Assembly (NCBI GenBank): GCA_012960475.1
Contig: DUBE01000008.1
Coordinates: 1 to 43,381 of the forward strand
Direction of reading: 5' to 3'
Length of the DNA: 43,381 nucleotides
DNA from: Planctomycetota bacterium
Lineage (GTDB): Bacteria > Planctomycetota > UBA1135 > GCA-002686595
Shown: positions 1-8,253 of the stretch, in pieces
Layout of the letters: each line of letters opens with the position of its first letter
How positions within the stretch are numbered: position 1 is the stretch's first letter
Position numbers and translations under genes: made by a program
The notes under the pieces: model-generated
What the model saw: the letters and a program-made list of their open reading frames with translations, nothing else
Databases searched by the model: none
Told to the model about the DNA's origin: nothing

Positions 1-108
1 CACAGGCTTGTTTTGGGCTACGAAGCCGAAGCAGTGGGTACGGACGCCCAAGACCTCGTTCGTAAGGCGCTCAGCGCTGCGTGCGGGTAGGGCCCCAGTA
101 CAACCCAA
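1..108. other. left edge, no gene recognised
   Basis: I see no convincing coding region, RNA or repeat in these bases. The only open frames crossing here on the plus strand are antisense to the minus-strand gene that ends at 109 and read as low-complexity Arg/Ser/Pro-rich protein. Confidence 0.4.
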
Positions 109-573
109 TCAAGACGAGGGGAAGGGGCGATCATCCGCATCGCCCCCATCAGCCTGCAGCAAGCGCTCGAGTTCGTTCATATCCACAGACTGCAGATCCC
201 GATCAGAGATGGGGCCTAGCTTCTCGAAACGGCTCTTTTCAGCGGCGGACAACATCTCCGCGTCCGCCCCAGGGGGCAACTCCTCTGGACGGGAGACCTT
301 GACGACCGCTGCAAGGTTCTCCGGGAGCCCCTCAGGCAATGCCTCGCGCTTCTCCAGAGCACGCCTTGCTCTCTGACAAACTTCAAGGGTGCTGGCGAGG
401 TTGGCCTGGATCTTGGTTAGCCGCTCCGTGTCGGGCTCCGACCCGGACAGGGACTTACGGACCTTGGCGGTAGCCACCTCAAGCACCGCAATCAGAGCAT
501 TGAGCTTACGCATCAATCGGTCCCGGTACTCAGGGGACTCCAGATTGTCTTCGTCAAAGGGCCTGTCGTTCAT
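109..573 (-). CDS. hypothetical charged, helical protein
   Basis: This 154-residue soluble protein matches no family I know. It starts at an ATG and is rich in Glu, Arg, Leu and Ala. Residues about 15-85 have the heptad-like spacing of a long helix or coiled coil, and the tail is acidic (Asp/Glu around 115-150). There is no signal peptide or membrane segment. It lies downstream of, and in the same direction as, the sigma/anti-sigma/RseB-like module, separated by 145 bp. That spacing is compatible with an independent transcript, so a functional link is only a guess. The amphipathic composition supports real coding, but no Shine-Dalgarno sequence is visible in front of the ATG. Confidence 0.65.
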   Translation of the reverse strand: MNDRPFDEDNLESPEYRDRLMRKLNALIAVLEVATAKVRKSLSGSEPDTERLTKIQANLASTLEVCQRARRALEKREALPEGLPENLAAVVKVSRPEELPPGADAEMLSAAEKSRFEKLGPISDRDLQSVDMNELERLLQADGGDADDRPFPSS

Positions 574-653
574 GGTCGCAAGAGCAGATAAGGGTGCCGA
601 GGAGCGTTCGCCAAAAGCCTACAACCAGCGACCGGCAGTAGCGAATCACAAGC

Positions 654-668
654 CCGATCTGAGATCGG
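654..668. repeat. short inverted repeat in intergenic gap
   Basis: CCGATC and GATCGG are separated by TGA, a perfect 6-bp inverted repeat in the gap between the RseB-like gene and the 109-573 gene. It has no T tract on either strand and its role is unknown. It could be a weak transcription stop or a protein-binding site. Confidence 0.3.
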
Positions 669-718
669 ATCCCTGACCAGAGCCCCCTACAACCGGAGCC
701 TGTCCCAAAACTGGATAC

Positions 719-1732
719 CTAGAGCGCTGACTGCAGCATCTCGAGCAGGCTGTCCTCTGAGACCTTGCCAGCCAGGATGATCTCATGGGCATCCAAACTG
801 CCGGTTACGATCGTCCATGCGCCGATTTGATCCACGCGCACTTCACCCAGAGCCGCGCCATTGTAGAGCTCAGACAGGTTCTGGCGGCGCTGGAGAAGCA
901 CCACCCGACCAAGGCCATCGCCATATTCACTACGAATCCACTTGTTTGCTGGATCACCTGGTGTGGGCAGAACGATAGAGGCCGTTTCCATTTGGAATCC
1001 ATGCGGCAACAGGGACGGCACCAGCACCTTGTAGCCCAATTGATTGGCAAGGTCGACGGACGGGTCAAGGACCGTACGAGCAAAGAGATGATCGCCGATG
1101 TGTAGACCGGTTAAATCCGGCTGCAGATCGAGAGACAGGAACTCAATCCGTGCCAACAAGGCGGTGCCCCTCCACTCTTCGGAAGCCAAGATCAAACCTG
1201 ACAGGGGATCCACATCCACCACCCAGTTGAATTCCCCGCCTTCGCGTCTCCAGACCTTCAAGCGAATGGTGGTAAATCCTGCGACCTGACCGGGCCCCAG
1301 CTCACTGATCAGGTGGGTGGCCTGAAAACGATTGGGATTGTCGACTCTGAAGTCACGGTAACGGAAGGCGAAGGGTGCGCGACCAGACTCCAAAATCAGA
1401 AAGAGAGCCGGGTCATCGTGCCCCGAAAGCACCTGCAGTGGTTCAAGATAGAAACCACCATTTCCGTCACAGGAGACCTCTTCGGTGAACACAAGCGGAT
1501 CAAAGTCGCCCATCAAGGTCACCTTGCGCACCCCCTGGTGCAAGACAAACTCGGGCTTGGACATCAGCACCTCCAGCAAGGGAGCGCTAGGCTGCTGAGC
1601 GCCCCCTCCTGCGGCAGCAGGCCCAAAGGTAGGCGGCACGCCCTGGGAATCAAACTGGTCAGAACCCTGATTGCAGCCAGAGATCAACAAGCTAGAGACC
1701 ATCAAAGTGATTGCACTAACAGCCGACCTCAT
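719..1732 (-). CDS. RseB/MucB-like sigma-regulatory lipoprotein
   Basis: This 337-residue protein begins with a lipoprotein signal peptide whose lipobox is ISGC at about residues 17-20, so it should be lipid-anchored outside the cytoplasm. The middle (about 160-215) resembles the RseB/LolA fold, in which an outer-membrane-lipoprotein-like domain ends with a phrase of the type 'D..SGLIL.SE.W...LLARIEF'. The C-terminal part (about 230-330) has a 'LP.GF' segment and resembles the DUF4367/MucB C-terminal domain. Its ATG overlaps the TGA of the anti-sigma gene by ATGA, and a strong ribosome-binding site lies just upstream, so the start is secure. RseB proteins bind the periplasmic part of an anti-sigma factor and sense envelope stress. 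That role is inferred from context and distant similarity. Confidence 0.65.
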   Translation of the reverse strand: MRSAVSAITLMVSSLLISGCNQGSDQFDSQGVPPTFGPAAAGGGAQQPSAPLLEVLMSKPEFVLHQGVRKVTLMGDFDPLVFTEEVSCDGNGGFYLEPLQVLSGHDDPALFLILESGRAPFAFRYRDFRVDNPNRFQATHLISELGPGQVAGFTTIRLKVWRREGGEFNWVVDVDPLSGLILASEEWRGTALLARIEFLSLDLQPDLTGLHIGDHLFARTVLDPSVDLANQLGYKVLVPSLLPHGFQMETASIVLPTPGDPANKWIRSEYGDGLGRVVLLQRRQNLSELYNGAALGEVRVDQIGAWTIVTGSLDAHEIILAGKVSEDSLLEMLQSAL

Positions 1733-2439
1733 CGTGCCTCCTCCTCTTGGATAGCGCACTGCCGACCGGTGACCGAGGCGAGTATTGCGAGTTGATAAGG
1801 CTGCAGAAGGTTGCTGTCACCAGCGTGCACAACCTTGAAGGAATAGCTTGGCTCTTTGCCCCCCATCCAAGGATTCGTCACCAAGACCATGAGAGTCGCC
1901 GCAGCTACGAAGCCTACTACGGACCACTTCCAACTACGGCCAACGGGTTGAGTACCCTGAACTTCGGAATCGATGCCCGCTATGTCTCCAGCCGATTGAA
2001 CCAGGGCCCGCTCGGCAGCCAGGACGCGCAGACTCTGATCCACTCGCGCATCCAAAGCAGCGGGGGCAGAAACCACACTACCCTCAAGATAGGAGTCCGG
2101 CCAAGCTTCAACCAATTGCTGCTCGAGGGCAAGAGGAACCTCAAGTCGCGGCAAGGATCGCAGGACAGCCAAGGCGCGATCCTGACGACCACCAGAAGTA
2201 AGGGCAATTCTCAACGAACGGTCCAGTTCGCTAGGAGCGACCAAATGTTGAAGCTCTCCAATCTGCAGGGCCTGGACTTGATAGCGTGCATGAGCAGCAG
2301 CACAGGCTTGACATCCACGAAGATGTTCGGCGAAGGGCACCGGCCCCACCGATCCAGAGCCCAAGCTTGCAATGCAAGCATCCAACCACTCAGAGCAAGG
2401 CTCTGGTAGTTGACTCGGGATATGGGGATTGGATTGCAC
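1729..2439 (-). CDS. anti-sigma factor with zinc-finger motif
   Basis: The 236-residue product has the H-x3-C-x2-C signature of anti-sigma zinc-binding domains (His39, Cys43, Cys46). A long Ala/Leu-rich linker follows, then one transmembrane helix at about 172-189 and a short external tail. The N-terminal domain should hold the ECF sigma factor at the membrane. It follows the sigma gene by 26 bp and overlaps the RseB-like gene by ATGA, giving the classic sigma / anti-sigma / sensor order. The start codon is GTG. Activity would depend on proteolysis or a conformational change of the membrane protein, which the sequence does not show. Confidence 0.75.
   Translation of the reverse strand: MQSNPHIPSQLPEPCSEWLDACIASLGSGSVGPVPFAEHLRGCQACAAAHARYQVQALQIGELQHLVAPSELDRSLRIALTSGGRQDRALAVLRSLPRLEVPLALEQQLVEAWPDSYLEGSVVSAPAALDARVDQSLRVLAAERALVQSAGDIAGIDSEVQGTQPVGRSWKWSVVGFVAAATLMVLVTNPWMGGKEPSYSFKVVHAGDSNLLQPYQLAILASVTGRQCAIQEEEAR
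1733..1745 (-). promoter_or_regulatory. strong Shine-Dalgarno for RseB-like gene
   Basis: On the minus strand the bases read AGGAGGAGGCACG directly before the ATG at 1732, inside the end of the anti-sigma coding sequence. This fixes the start at 1732 rather than at an upstream codon and indicates translational coupling. Confidence 0.7.
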
Positions 2440-2465
2440 GGGGATCGCTCTGCGAAGATATGAAC

Positions 2466-3083
2466 TCAGTTCAGTAAGTGACGGTCTAGAACCGGTGTGA
2501 GTTCCCGATCAAGTGCCCCATGGGCCCGAGACAGCCTAGATTTTACAGTTCCCAAGGAAATCTCAAGGGACTCTGAGATCTCTTCATAGGAAAGCCCCTC
2601 CACGTAGCGCAGGACCGTGATCGCCCTCATTTTAGGGCTCAGGCGCGTAATTGCGTCCTGAATGTCATTTTCGAGCTCATGGCGCGAGGCAACCGCGCTC
2701 GGGGCTTCCGCCGACTCATCTTCGGGATCGATGGCTGCCCCATCATTCAAAGGAGACCGCAAGCGATCCAAGGAAACCCAAGGGCGACTGGAGGACCTGC
2801 GACGCAGGTCGATCGAAGCATTGACCGCAACTCGATAGATCCAACTGGAGAAACGGGACTCGAAGCGAAAGCCGTCTATGCGTCGAAAAACCGTTGCAAA
2901 GGTCTCCTGGGCTGCGTCCATGGCATCGGCGGTGCTGCCCGTAATCCGATAGCAGGTGTTGTATACGCGGTCCCGGTAGGCCTCATACAAGTCACGGAAA
3001 GCACCCTCCAGACAGACCGGCTCCTGTTCTTGACAAGCTTTGACCAAGGCCTGGTCGGGGTCATCGATAAAAGGGCGGCTCAT
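2466..3083 (-). CDS. ECF RNA polymerase sigma factor
   Basis: This 205-residue sigma-70 family protein has only regions 2 and 4. Region 2 (about 25-95) contains the DAAQETF core-binding phrase and the SRFSSWIYRVAVN segment for -10 recognition. Region 4 (about 145-195) contains the helix-turn-helix 'LSYEEISESLEISLGTVKSR'. The linker is long and acidic. The ATG at 3083 is preferred because the open frame upstream encodes low-complexity sequence and the family starts shortly before region 2. It heads a minus-strand module with the anti-sigma and RseB-like genes. The regulon cannot be deduced from this window. Confidence 0.9.
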   Translation of the reverse strand: MSRPFIDDPDQALVKACQEQEPVCLEGAFRDLYEAYRDRVYNTCYRITGSTADAMDAAQETFATVFRRIDGFRFESRFSSWIYRVAVNASIDLRRRSSSRPWVSLDRLRSPLNDGAAIDPEDESAEAPSAVASRHELENDIQDAITRLSPKMRAITVLRYVEGLSYEEISESLEISLGTVKSRLSRAHGALDRELTPVLDRHLLN

Positions 3084-3144
3084 TGGCAACTGATTTAGAC
3101 GGCCTAGATTGCTCCGGGGTTCCTTTTGAAGGCCAAATCGCAGG

Positions 3145-4119
3145 CTACCCCCCCAAGAGGGCTCCAGGATCGAGAACCTCAAGGGTCTGACCCACCGTTC
3201 CGGGACAATCCACGTCGCACCAACTGGTCCATTGATCCTCACAGAAAGCCTCGACAACCTCCTTGATCAAGGTCATGCCAGAAGAAGAAACTCCAATCGT
3301 CTCCAGCTTCTGATAGCAAACCATGCCAGGCAACCATGAAGAGGGCATGTCGCCTGAGCCACCCGCCGGAAGCGGCTGATGCACCGTATCCCCTGAACCA
3401 AGACTTGCACTGCCGCCTTGCGATGCCGTCAACAGCAGATACGGAATGACCTTGGCGTTCCGCCGGTACATGGGAACCATCAGGCCCTGAGAGTAACTGA
3501 CATCCAGGTCAATGGTTGCTTTCGCGTCCGGAGAGAAACTACCCGCCACACCAATCGTAGCCCCCAAAGAGAGATTCCCTGAAGCCGCTAAGAATGATGG
3601 AGGCAGGGGAATGTCGAAGGTCAACAGGGCATCATGCCCTGAAATGTTCATGCTCTGCATGTGGCCAAGACCCAGCAACCGTGTGCCATCAGCGACTGCA
3701 ACCGAACCGCCGCGCAGGAACTCAAAAGTCAGAGTCTTCGAATCAAGATCACCATCCTCGAGATAGATCACCAGAGAGATCAGCAACTCACCGCCCGAGG
3801 TACGAGCAAACATACCCACCTGATTGGGCGCAACCTGGTGGTCCGGAAAGTCCGTCGCATTCCAGGGGGAAGTTTGATGTGCAACTTCGAGCCCGTCAGG
3901 AAAATTGTCCCCATCAGTGTCCCGCACCCAGGGAGAGGTCCCCAACGCAACCTCCATACGATCCGAAAGTCCGTCACCGTCAAAATCCGGAGCATCCCAA
4001 TGAGACGCCGCTAAGGAAGGGCGAGAGGGCCCATCTAGCGCAATCATCAAACCGACTGCAACAAGGGCAACCGGCAGCGCCAGAGCTAGGACCTTCCGAA
4101 CGAATAATGAATCGGACAT
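3145..4119 (-). CDS. secreted protein with calcium-binding (thrombospondin type 3-like) repeats
   Basis: This protein of about 324 residues starts with a signal peptide or membrane anchor (hydrophobic residues about 12-30). Two Asp-rich calcium-loop repeats follow, 'DFDGDGLSDRMEVALGT' and 'DTDGDNFPDGLEVAHQT' (about 46-80), typical of thrombospondin type 3-like modules in secreted bacterial proteins. The remainder (about 95-324) is beta-rich, with no family I can name, and contains several Cys residues near the C terminus. The ATG at 4119 is chosen because it directly precedes the signal peptide. It lies 61 bp upstream of the ECF sigma gene in the same direction and could share its transcript. 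An extracellular or periplasmic structural role is likely but unproven. Confidence 0.7.
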   Translation of the reverse strand: MSDSLFVRKVLALALPVALVAVGLMIALDGPSRPSLAASHWDAPDFDGDGLSDRMEVALGTSPWVRDTDGDNFPDGLEVAHQTSPWNATDFPDHQVAPNQVGMFARTSGGELLISLVIYLEDGDLDSKTLTFEFLRGGSVAVADGTRLLGLGHMQSMNISGHDALLTFDIPLPPSFLAASGNLSLGATIGVAGSFSPDAKATIDLDVSYSQGLMVPMYRRNAKVIPYLLLTASQGGSASLGSGDTVHQPLPAGGSGDMPSSWLPGMVCYQKLETIGVSSSGMTLIKEVVEAFCEDQWTSWCDVDCPGTVGQTLEVLDPGALLGG

Positions 4120-4267
4120 AGGGAGAAGAAAGGAGATAATTGAGAGGTAGCCTGTAAAGATGGGCCCAAGACATCCCATCCGTCAAGCGTTGAATTTGAG
4201 TCAAAAATCTCATCTTCTCCTGTAGCCCCCTCTGAGGGGTCCAGAAGCGGTTTCGGGGAGCTAGCCC

Positions 4268-4295
4268 TTGACGAAACTCGGGTCCCAAGTATCCT
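4268..4295 (+). promoter_or_regulatory. sigma-70-type promoter of tRNA-Arg
   Basis: TTGACG (4268-4273) and TATCCT (4290-4295) are separated by 16 bases, and the -10 box lies 15 bases before the tRNA. Both hexamers differ from consensus at one or two positions. The location makes this the obvious promoter for the tRNA gene. Confidence 0.6.
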
Positions 4296-4310
4296 CCCTG
4301 CCCCCATTGG

Positions 4311-4387
4311 GCGCCCGTAGCTCAGCTGGATAGAGTGCTTGCCTCCGGAGCAAGAAGTCACAGGTTCGAATCCTGTCGGGCGTACCA
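4311..4387 (+). tRNA. tRNA-Arg (anticodon CCG)
   Basis: This is a complete 77-nt cloverleaf with an encoded 3' CCA. The acceptor stem pairs GCGCCCG with CGGGCGT, with a G-U pair at position 1-72. The anticodon stem CTTGC/GCAAG encloses the loop CTCCGGA, which gives the anticodon CCG for Arg codon CGG. The T arm is ACAGG-TTCGAAT-CCTGT and the D arm is GCTC/GAGT. It stands alone between convergent neighbours and has its own promoter. No integrase or attachment duplication is visible next to it. Confidence 0.97.
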
Positions 4388-4415
4388 CCCTGGGCTAGGG
4401 CAGGGAAAACGGGTC

Positions 4416-5594
4416 CTACTTGGACTTCAAGACACTTTCAATCCTCGGCACCAGGACCTGTGCCGCGAGCAGCTGGCCACGGGCATTCCAATGGATGTCT
4501 TCGCCCCCCACGAACAAGCCCTCGGGACCTGCGCGGTGCATGTCTCGGGTCAAATCGACCACATCCCAGCCGGCGGCTTCAGCCGCAGCAACAACCCGAG
4601 CCGTGAGCCTCGCGGGATCATACTGCTTCCACTTCGAAGAGTCCGGACGAATGGGATAGCTGGGATCAAGATCCACCGCCGAAGGCACGACCAAAGCCAG
4701 ACTCCTTGAACCTGTAATCTGCAAGGCACCCTGCAACTCCACGAGCACAGCGGTCAGCAGAGCAGCCTTGTCTTTGGCGCTCGCAGCATCCCTCACAAGC
4801 GCCACATCTGCGTCCCATGTGTCATGCTCAAGATCCCGGACAACCGCATCGCCACTGATGTAGTCCTCGTGCTGCTGCAGGGCGGCGAGATACCAGGCCT
4901 CGACCAATCGATCCGGATCCACAGCCAACGAAGGCTCATGAGCACCCATGGTCACTCGCCACCAACGCAGCAGGGCAGGGGACCGGGCGGCCTCGGCACG
5001 CTGAACAAAGCGCATTCGCAAGGAAGGGCCGAGGGCAGGACGACGCCGGACCAAAGACCCATCGGACCCAAGCTCAAACAGCTTGTTACGCATCAGGTCG
5101 CCCAGATCATTGTGGGCACAGAGAACCATGATCACCAATTCTGGCGCCAAAGCCGCGCCCTCGCGCTGGAACCATAGAAGAGTCTGGTCCGGGCCGTAGC
5201 TCTCGCGCCCTGCATTCAGGACTTCAACACGGCCCCCAAACAGGCCCTCCAATTGCGCTCTCAGGGTTTCTTCCTCGGGTGAATTACCCGCCAGAACCAG
5301 GCTATCTCCCAGCAGCAAGACTCTTGGCCGCCGGTGGCCGGGATCCGGCTCAGGCCCACGCAGGCCGCTGGAATTGATCTGGACCAGTACCCGCCGGTGA
5401 TCCGAACCGGGGGGCATCAACTGAAGGCGACTAGATCCCGGAAGCGCGTCGTGCAACAGATCCGGGTCGAGTCGATAGTTCTGACCAGCCACTGGAAACC
5501 ACCGGGTCAAACCAACTTCGACCAATACCGATGCAACCAGCAGGCCCACCAGGAACGCCCCAAAGCGGCGCAGATTTCTTCCCGGCCTAAACAC
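4416..5594 (-). CDS. membrane-anchored SGNH/GDSL-type hydrolase
   Basis: The 392-residue product has one N-terminal membrane segment (about 11-30), then an SGNH hydrolase domain. The nucleophile block reads LLLGDSLV (Ser98). A 'HND' phrase in LCAHNDLGDL is the Asn block, and the C-terminal catalytic block is GGEDIHWNARG, with His368. The usual Asp-x-x-His is Glu365-x-x-His here unless Asp366 takes that role. Such proteins remove or transfer acetyl or other acyl groups on polysaccharides outside the cytoplasm. The gene overlaps the end of the aldo/keto reductase gene by 8 bp, so they are probably co-transcribed. The substrate is unknown. Confidence 0.75.
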   Translation of the reverse strand: MFRPGRNLRRFGAFLVGLLVASVLVEVGLTRWFPVAGQNYRLDPDLLHDALPGSSRLQLMPPGSDHRRVLVQINSSGLRGPEPDPGHRRPRVLLLGDSLVLAGNSPEEETLRAQLEGLFGGRVEVLNAGRESYGPDQTLLWFQREGAALAPELVIMVLCAHNDLGDLMRNKLFELGSDGSLVRRRPALGPSLRMRFVQRAEAARSPALLRWWRVTMGAHEPSLAVDPDRLVEAWYLAALQQHEDYISGDAVVRDLEHDTWDADVALVRDAASAKDKAALLTAVLVELQGALQITGSRSLALVVPSAVDLDPSYPIRPDSSKWKQYDPARLTARVVAAAEAAGWDVVDLTRDMHRAGPEGLFVGGEDIHWNARGQLLAAQVLVPRIESVLKSK

Positions 5595-6546
5595 CTACCG
5601 GGGGGAAGAGTTCCTCAAGTGCTGTCAGTGTTTCTGGTTCCAGGCTGACACCCAATGCCCCCAGGTTTTCTTGCAGTTGCTCCACGCGCGTTGCACCGGT
5701 AATCACTGCAGCCACGGAGTCCTGGTGCAGAATCCATGCCAGAGCCAACTGAGAGGGCTTGAGTTGCGCTGCGCTGGCCAACTCAGAAAAGGCACACAAA
5801 CGCTCACGGCCATGATCGGTCAATTGCTTCTTGAGCCAATTGGTGTCCGCCCCTCTTGTGCCTGAGGGCACCCCCTGGTCGTACTTTCCGGTCAAGAGGC
5901 CGCCAGCCAGGGGGCTCCAACACACCAGGCCCATTCCGCTCTCGCGTACCGCAGACTGCACACCCCCTTCGATCTCGCGGTTCAACAGGTTGTACTCAGG
6001 CTGCTCCACAATCGGCCCGTGCCAACCATGTTCACGACAAAGCGCATGGGCCCGCTGCAAACTGTCAGCGCTCCAGCAAGAGGTTCCCCAATAGAGCACC
6101 TTGCCCTGATTGACCAGATGGTCCATAGCTCGAATGGTCTCCTCCAGCGGCACATCCGGGTCCTCTCGATGACAGAAGAAGAGATCCAAATAGTCCATAC
6201 CAAGCCGGCCCAGGCTGCGGTCGCAACTCTCCAGAATATGCTTGCGGGAAAGCCCGTGGTCGTTGGGTGCATCGCTCTGGGGCCAGAAACACTTGCTGGA
6301 GATCACCAACTCGTGGCGTGGCACATGAGCAAGAGCCCGCCCAGCGGCCTCCTCTGCCGCGCCCTTCGCATAGGCATCCGCCAGATCTACGAAGTTCACC
6401 CCAGCCTCAATGGCCATGGCGAGAATATTGGAGGTTGTCCGCTCCTCGATTGAACCGCCAAAGGTCAGCCAGCCGCCGATCGAAATTGCGCTGACTTCCA
6501 GTCCGGAATTGCCCACGCGTCTATATTGCATCCCGCTGTCATTCAT
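5587..6546 (-). CDS. aldo/keto reductase (AKR family)
   Basis: This 319-residue TIM-barrel NADPH oxidoreductase resembles the Kv-beta/AKR6-type and related bacterial reductases. The catalytic tetrad is visible: Asp54 and Tyr59 in NFVDLADAY, Lys85 in VISSKCF and His126 in LDLFFCHRED. The cofactor-binding end (about 250-305) contains 'VAAVITGATRVEQLQENL'. It lies between the radical SAM gene (34 bp upstream) and the SGNH hydrolase (8-bp overlap). The physiological carbonyl substrate cannot be read from the sequence. A second possible start is the Met six residues later. Confidence 0.9.
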   Translation of the reverse strand: MNDSGMQYRRVGNSGLEVSAISIGGWLTFGGSIEERTTSNILAMAIEAGVNFVDLADAYAKGAAEEAAGRALAHVPRHELVISSKCFWPQSDAPNDHGLSRKHILESCDRSLGRLGMDYLDLFFCHREDPDVPLEETIRAMDHLVNQGKVLYWGTSCWSADSLQRAHALCREHGWHGPIVEQPEYNLLNREIEGGVQSAVRESGMGLVCWSPLAGGLLTGKYDQGVPSGTRGADTNWLKKQLTDHGRERLCAFSELASAAQLKPSQLALAWILHQDSVAAVITGATRVEQLQENLGALGVSLEPETLTALEELFPPVGV

Positions 6547-6580
6547 ACATCGCAGGATAACGCCTGGCAGGGCGTGAGGC

Positions 6581-8131
6581 TCAGTCCATGTGCGCCATCA
6601 CGCGCTCATCGCCCATTTGCAGGCGCAGGGCCATGCGACGGGCAACCCGCCCGAAAACCACTTCGTAGGTACGCAGAATACCCTTGGCGGTGACTCGCCG
6701 CACAAAATCGAAGGTGATCCAGTAGCGCGGACCTCGCAACCCCTGGGCATGGGCATAGAGCTTGGCCTGCTCGCTGACCATCCACTCGCTATAGAGCATG
6801 TACATGATCAGATAGACCGGAGCCATGAATTGCACCTTGATCGCAGGCTTAGCCAACGGCATCAGCCAGGGGTAACGCACCAGGATTGGAAACAACTTGT
6901 GCAGGTTCTCGATCTCGCGTTTGTTGTCATACTCGATCGCGCTGGTGCGATTGAACTTGACCGGGAAGTCGTCATAGGCAGCCACCGCATAGCCCATCTC
7001 CTTGGTCATGCCCTCGATGTCGAACATTGGATAGGGCTGCATGATCGAAACCAAGGGGTGATCCACCTTGCAACGAATGTTGAGCCGCACCGTGTCGAAT
7101 TCATCCTCCATGCTGGCGCCAGGACCTCCCAGCATGTTCAAGGAACCCAGGCGAATGCCGTGCTTCTTGATCCAGCCAGCTGAATCTTCAAGTTGTTGCA
7201 AGGTGGTGTTCTTGCGGAAGATCGCATTTCGAATGTAGTCGCTTGCAGCCTCGAAGGCGATGCGTGCGTACACGCAGCCCGCTTTCTTCAAGATGACTAT
7301 GTGCCGCTCCTTGGTCATGTTGGCCATCAAGATGCAGTCAAATGGCAGACCGACTTCCTTCGGGTACTTCTCGCAAAACTCATCAAGCCATTTGCCCGAG
7401 AGATTGAAGATGTCATCGAGAAAGTGCACAAACTTCAGATTGTATTGCTCCTTGACCTGCTTGATCTCGGCGAGCACATGATCCACGGAACGTTTGCGCA
7501 CATACTTGGCGTTGGTTGACGAGTAGACCTTCTTCTTCAATGCATGGTGAAAGCAGAAGGAACAGTTCATAGGACAACCGCGCTGGGTCACAAACACCTT
7601 GCGATCGGAATCCCTGTATATTGCGCCAGCGTCGTAGACCACCGAACGGTCTGGAAAACCCAGAGAGTCGAGATCCTGCGGTGGGGGGCGCATGCCGTTC
7701 ACCAGGACCTCGCCGGTTTCGCGATCCCTTATCCAGATGTTCTCAACTTTGGTGTAGTCCTCACCAGCGGCCATCAAGTTCAGCAGTTCAGGCACCGCCT
7801 CCTCTCCCTCACCGCGACAGATGGCGTCCAACTCGGGAGTCTCCTCCAAGATCTCGGGCACATAGGTAGGATGCGCACCGCCCATAATGGAAAATACGTT
7901 GGGCAGTTCAGCCTTGACCTTTCTGTTGAGGTCGGTGAAGTACTGCTGCATGCCAGTGGTGGCCGAGAATGCAACGACATCCGGGTTGTATTCCTTGACC
8001 TTTTCGATCCACTCCTTGTCAGGCAGAAAGAGGCCCTTGGTCTCGTGCCCTGCGTCTTTGATCGCTCGCGAAAGCCACATCAACCCCAACATTTCCTGAG
8101 GCAAGTATTCGTTGATGAATAGGACTTTCAT
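6581..8131 (-). CDS. B12-binding-domain radical SAM protein
   Basis: The product has 516 residues. Residues about 1-150 form a cobalamin-binding-like Rossmann domain (FSATTGMQQYF; SIMGGAHPTYVPE) but lack a clear DxHxxG cobalt-ligating motif. The radical SAM core follows, with the cluster motif CxxxCxxC in 'RGCPMNCSFCFHH' (about 178-190). A C-terminal region of about 150 residues, partly hydrophobic and aromatic, resembles those of BchE/HpnJ-type class B enzymes. The start at 8131 (MKVLFINEY) fits the family, and the longer frame upstream is unconvincing. The enzyme would make an S-adenosylmethionine radical and could act in methylation, cyclisation or lipid modification. It lies between a GT4 glycosyltransferase and a reductase, which suggests envelope or secondary metabolism. 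Confidence 0.85.
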   Translation of the reverse strand: MKVLFINEYLPQEMLGLMWLSRAIKDAGHETKGLFLPDKEWIEKVKEYNPDVVAFSATTGMQQYFTDLNRKVKAELPNVFSIMGGAHPTYVPEILEETPELDAICRGEGEEAVPELLNLMAAGEDYTKVENIWIRDRETGEVLVNGMRPPPQDLDSLGFPDRSVVYDAGAIYRDSDRKVFVTQRGCPMNCSFCFHHALKKKVYSSTNAKYVRKRSVDHVLAEIKQVKEQYNLKFVHFLDDIFNLSGKWLDEFCEKYPKEVGLPFDCILMANMTKERHIVILKKAGCVYARIAFEAASDYIRNAIFRKNTTLQQLEDSAGWIKKHGIRLGSLNMLGGPGASMEDEFDTVRLNIRCKVDHPLVSIMQPYPMFDIEGMTKEMGYAVAAYDDFPVKFNRTSAIEYDNKREIENLHKLFPILVRYPWLMPLAKPAIKVQFMAPVYLIMYMLYSEWMVSEQAKLYAHAQGLRGPRYWITFDFVRRVTAKGILRTYEVVFGRVARRMALRLQMGDERVMAHMD

Positions 8132-8253
8132 GGGGCAGCGTGATATTCCGAGAAGATTCTTCACCGAGAGGCCACTTGACCATGCAAGGGGACCGGAGCT
8201 CCTGGAGGTCATTCTATCGGCCATTTCAGAGGCTGTGGGGTAGTCTCCCCGCG

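Noticed and set aside
4311..4387. tRNA as an attachment site for an integrated element
   Set aside because: No integrase gene and no duplicated tRNA 3' end were found on either side.
4086..4388. Minus-strand 100-codon frame starting MVRPTGFEPVTS
   Set aside because: It is antisense to the tRNA-Arg gene. Peptides of this kind are a well-known false annotation from tRNA antisense frames.
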